64,000 nt of DNA. Source: Algibacter lectus. GTDB taxonomy: Bacteria > Bacteroidota > Bacteroidia > Flavobacteriales > Flavobacteriaceae. The stretch spans positions 310,001 to 374,000 of the forward strand of contig NZ_FOLN01000002.1 of assembly GCF_900112395.1 (NCBI RefSeq), in the 5' to 3' direction. Position 1 is the stretch's first letter. Each line of letters begins with the position of its first letter. The position numbers were made by a program, and so were the translations under genes. A model generated the notes under the pieces. The model searched no databases. It worked only from the letters and a program-made list of their open reading frames with translations, and had not been told where the DNA came from. Below are positions 62,440 to 64,000 of this stretch, in pieces.

Positions 62440-64000
62440 CTAAATTGTTAACAGTAAAAAATCGCCTTTTAAAGGTTGTAAGTTTTTTATTAAGTTTGGT
62501 AACAATTGCTCGCCATATTCTAAATAAAATTCCGAAAAATTAGTGTTTCGTTCCTGTAAACTACCACCCGGAAAAAGTTCGGTTTGTAAGTCCGTCATTC
62601 TCGAAACGGCATCTTTCAATTTACGTTTTTGAGCTTTAAGTAAACGATTCTCTAAATGCTCTAAACCTTGTAATTGCTTTACTTCTTGAGCTTTTACAGC
62701 ACCTAAAAACGATTTATCGGTGTCTTCGGCAATTTTATACATACTTTCAAATTGCTTTATCAAATGTTTCTTTTGTTCAGACAAATCGATATCAATATTT
62801 GATATTTCTCTAACTTTTTTATTAATGAAAGCACTTCGCTTTAAGAAAACATCTTCCTTAGAAATATTTAAATTTTCAAGCTTTTTACTCTGACTTTCCG
62901 TTTGAATTAAAACTGAATTTCTTAATAACAATACCGGAAAAGGTACATTTACTGTATTAAAATATTTTTTTAATTGAAACCAATACGCCAATTCTCCTCC
63001 TCCACCTATGTAACACAGGTTTGGTAAAATCACTTCTTGGTATAGAGGTCGCATAATCACATTTGGTGAAAAATGCTCCGGATGTTTTTTTACTTCATCC
63101 AGAATAGCCGCTTTTGTCCAAATTATATCGGTATTTATCGCTTTATAAACACCTTTCTCAAAAACAATACGTTCTCTTAAATTTTTATTAAAATAAAATA
63201 AGTTTATTTCTCTTGGGTTTACTTGCGCTTTATAGCCTTCAGAATAATTATTTAAATCTTCTATAGTTTCCGTAACCGCCTTAAACGATGTTTGGTTCAA
63301 CAATTCGGTTTCTATAAAAGGGATAAACTCTTTTTTTAATGCGGCATTATTGGCTTCAACAATTACTAAACCATATTCGTGAAACACAGCGTTTGCCAAA
63401 TATCTGGTAGCATCGGCTAAATTATCGTGCTCTAAATAAGCCTTTTGAAAAAGACCTTTTAAATATTCAGCATTTTTAGTATGTCCAATTTCATTTGAAA
63501 ATACTTCAAAAACATCGGCTAAACCTTCGGTAGATAATTCTCCTACAGCTCCGCTAGCGTCCTTATTCCATTGCACTTTTTTTCCTCTGAAATTAAAATA
63601 ATTTATTTCATCAAAATCATGATCTTCTGTTGCCATCCAATAAATAGGAACAAAATTTTGATCGGGATATTTTTCTTTTAATTCTTTTGAAAGATTAATA
63701 GCCGATACTATTTTATACAGAAAATACAGTGGTCCCGTAAACAAGTTTAGCTGGTGCCCTGTTGTAACGGTAAAGGTGTTTTCTAATTTTAATAAATCTA
63801 TATTTTGAAGTGTTAATACCGAAGCTTCAACCTTTTTATACTGTTCAGTTAGTACCCCATGCAATACTTTTCGAGATTCTGGAGTAAAATGGGCTCCCTT
63901 TTCTTCAATTTGATTTTTGAAATTATCAAGGTTTGGAAAACGGTTGTAAAATGGTTTTAACTCTTGATTTTCATCGAGATAATCGCAAATTAAACTTGAA
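62440..64000 (-). CDS. bshC: Bacillithiol biosynthesis cysteine-adding enzyme (N-terminus outside window)
   Basis: The reading frame runs from the stop at 62440 to the window edge, giving about 519 residues; only a short N-terminus is missing. The visible start (SSLICDYLDENQELKPFYNRF) and the core segments TGHQLNLFTGPLYFLYKI, PIYWMATEDHDFDEINYFNF, IGGGGELAYWFQLK and the C-terminal coiled coil (about 390-440) fit BshC. It joins cysteine to glucosaminyl-malate in the last step of bacillithiol synthesis, the thiol cofactor of many Bacteroidota. bshA and bshB are not in the window. Confidence 0.93.
   Translation of the reverse strand, partial: SSLICDYLDENQELKPFYNRFPNLDNFKNQIEEKGAHFTPESRKVLHGVLTEQYKKVEASVLTLQNIDLLKLENTFTVTTGHQLNLFTGPLYFLYKIVSAINLSKELKEKYPDQNFVPIYWMATEDHDFDEINYFNFRGKKVQWNKDASGAVGELSTEGLADVFEVFSNEIGHTKNAEYLKGLFQKAYLEHDNLADATRYLANAVFHEYGLVIVEANNAALKKEFIPFIETELLNQTSFKAVTETIEDLNNYSEGYKAQVNPREINLFYFNKNLRERIVFEKGVYKAINTDIIWTKAAILDEVKKHPEHFSPNVIMRPLYQEVILPNLCYIGGGGELAYWFQLKKYFNTVNVPFPVLLLRNSVLIQTESQSKKLENLNISKEDVFLKRSAFINKKVREISNIDIDLSEQKKHLIKQFESMYKIAEDTDKSFLGAVKAQEVKQLQGLEHLENRLLKAQKRKLKDAVSRMTDLQTELFPGGSLQERNTNFSEFYLEYGEQLLPNLIKNLQPLKGDFLLLTI

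Overview
The window is a stretch of chromosome from a marine-type Flavobacteriaceae bacterium (Bacteroidota). Evidence for this: AT-rich DNA; promoters of the Bacteroidota form TAnnTTTG close to start codons and no obvious Shine-Dalgarno sites; a type IX secretion sorting domain; two TonB-dependent receptors with N-terminal carboxypeptidase-regulatory-like domains; a bacillithiol gene (bshC); paired ATP-grasp, HAD and MBOAT sugar-modification genes; and many small families typical of Flavobacteriia (DUF6146, DUF6787, DUF3820, DUF922). No prophage, insertion sequence, CRISPR array, rRNA or tRNA was seen. The genus cannot be fixed from the sequence alone.

Layout. 1-4.6 kb (minus): tail of a surface-polysaccharide type cluster (MBOAT acyltransferase, SGNH-like partner, ATP-grasp, HAD, and an acyltransferase-like gene cut by the window edge). 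4.8-8.8 kb: Lrp regulator, M14 peptidase, XRE regulator, a lipoprotein, a membrane-anchored protein and an MBL hydrolase. 8.9-16.9 kb: a large conserved protein of unknown function, bcp and nth (divergent), panB, an RluA synthase, an aldehyde dehydrogenase, then a three-gene sensor module (anchored extracytoplasmic protein, polytopic membrane protein, HisKA_3 kinase). 17-28 kb: Lrp with a divergent Cys/Met PLP enzyme, pcm, a Gfo/Idh/MocA oxidoreductase, a 3-hydroxyacyl-CoA dehydrogenase, a YggS protein, a DnaQ-UvrC-like fusion, a DUF3857 transglutaminase-like protein, a K+ channel with a zinc ribbon, and miaA. 28-40 kb: a BspA-type LRR protein exported by T9SS, topoisomerase IV (two subunits with a small basic protein between), an EamA exporter, ychF and a TonB receptor. 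40-51 kb: thiamine pyrophosphokinase, a PepSY-type protein, a transglutaminase, ferredoxin, LuxC-type reductase, serC-serA, DUF937, DUF6146, DUF6787, then a His-rich small protein beside a ZnuD-like receptor. 51-64 kb (minus): yidC, pyrG, a giant FAD/Fe-S oxidoreductase, DUF3820, DUF922, a LysM/binding-protein fusion, guaA and bshC (cut by the window edge).

Most of the window is core metabolism and information processing in short transcription units separated by clear hairpin terminators. The less ordinary content is: (i) two copies of a multi-hairpin intergenic repeat (26661-26745 plus, 50719-50880 minus), one carrying extra internal sequence; (ii) a family of small hairpins just upstream of start codons (3-hydroxyacyl-CoA dehydrogenase, serA, ychF), with a related 13-mer inside two coding sequences; (iii) a predicted metal-uptake pair made of a His-rich 110-residue protein and a receptor with a His/Asp/Glu-rich loop; (iv) the three-gene sensor module without a response regulator; (v) an endonuclease III with no cysteine; (vi) a K+ channel with a C-terminal zinc ribbon; (vii) a large, apparently soluble protein of unknown function at 8.9 kb; (viii) many non-ATG starts and a few near-leaderless promoters. 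None of these is proven to be a new system; the metal pair, the repeat and the sensor module are the best candidates for follow-up.
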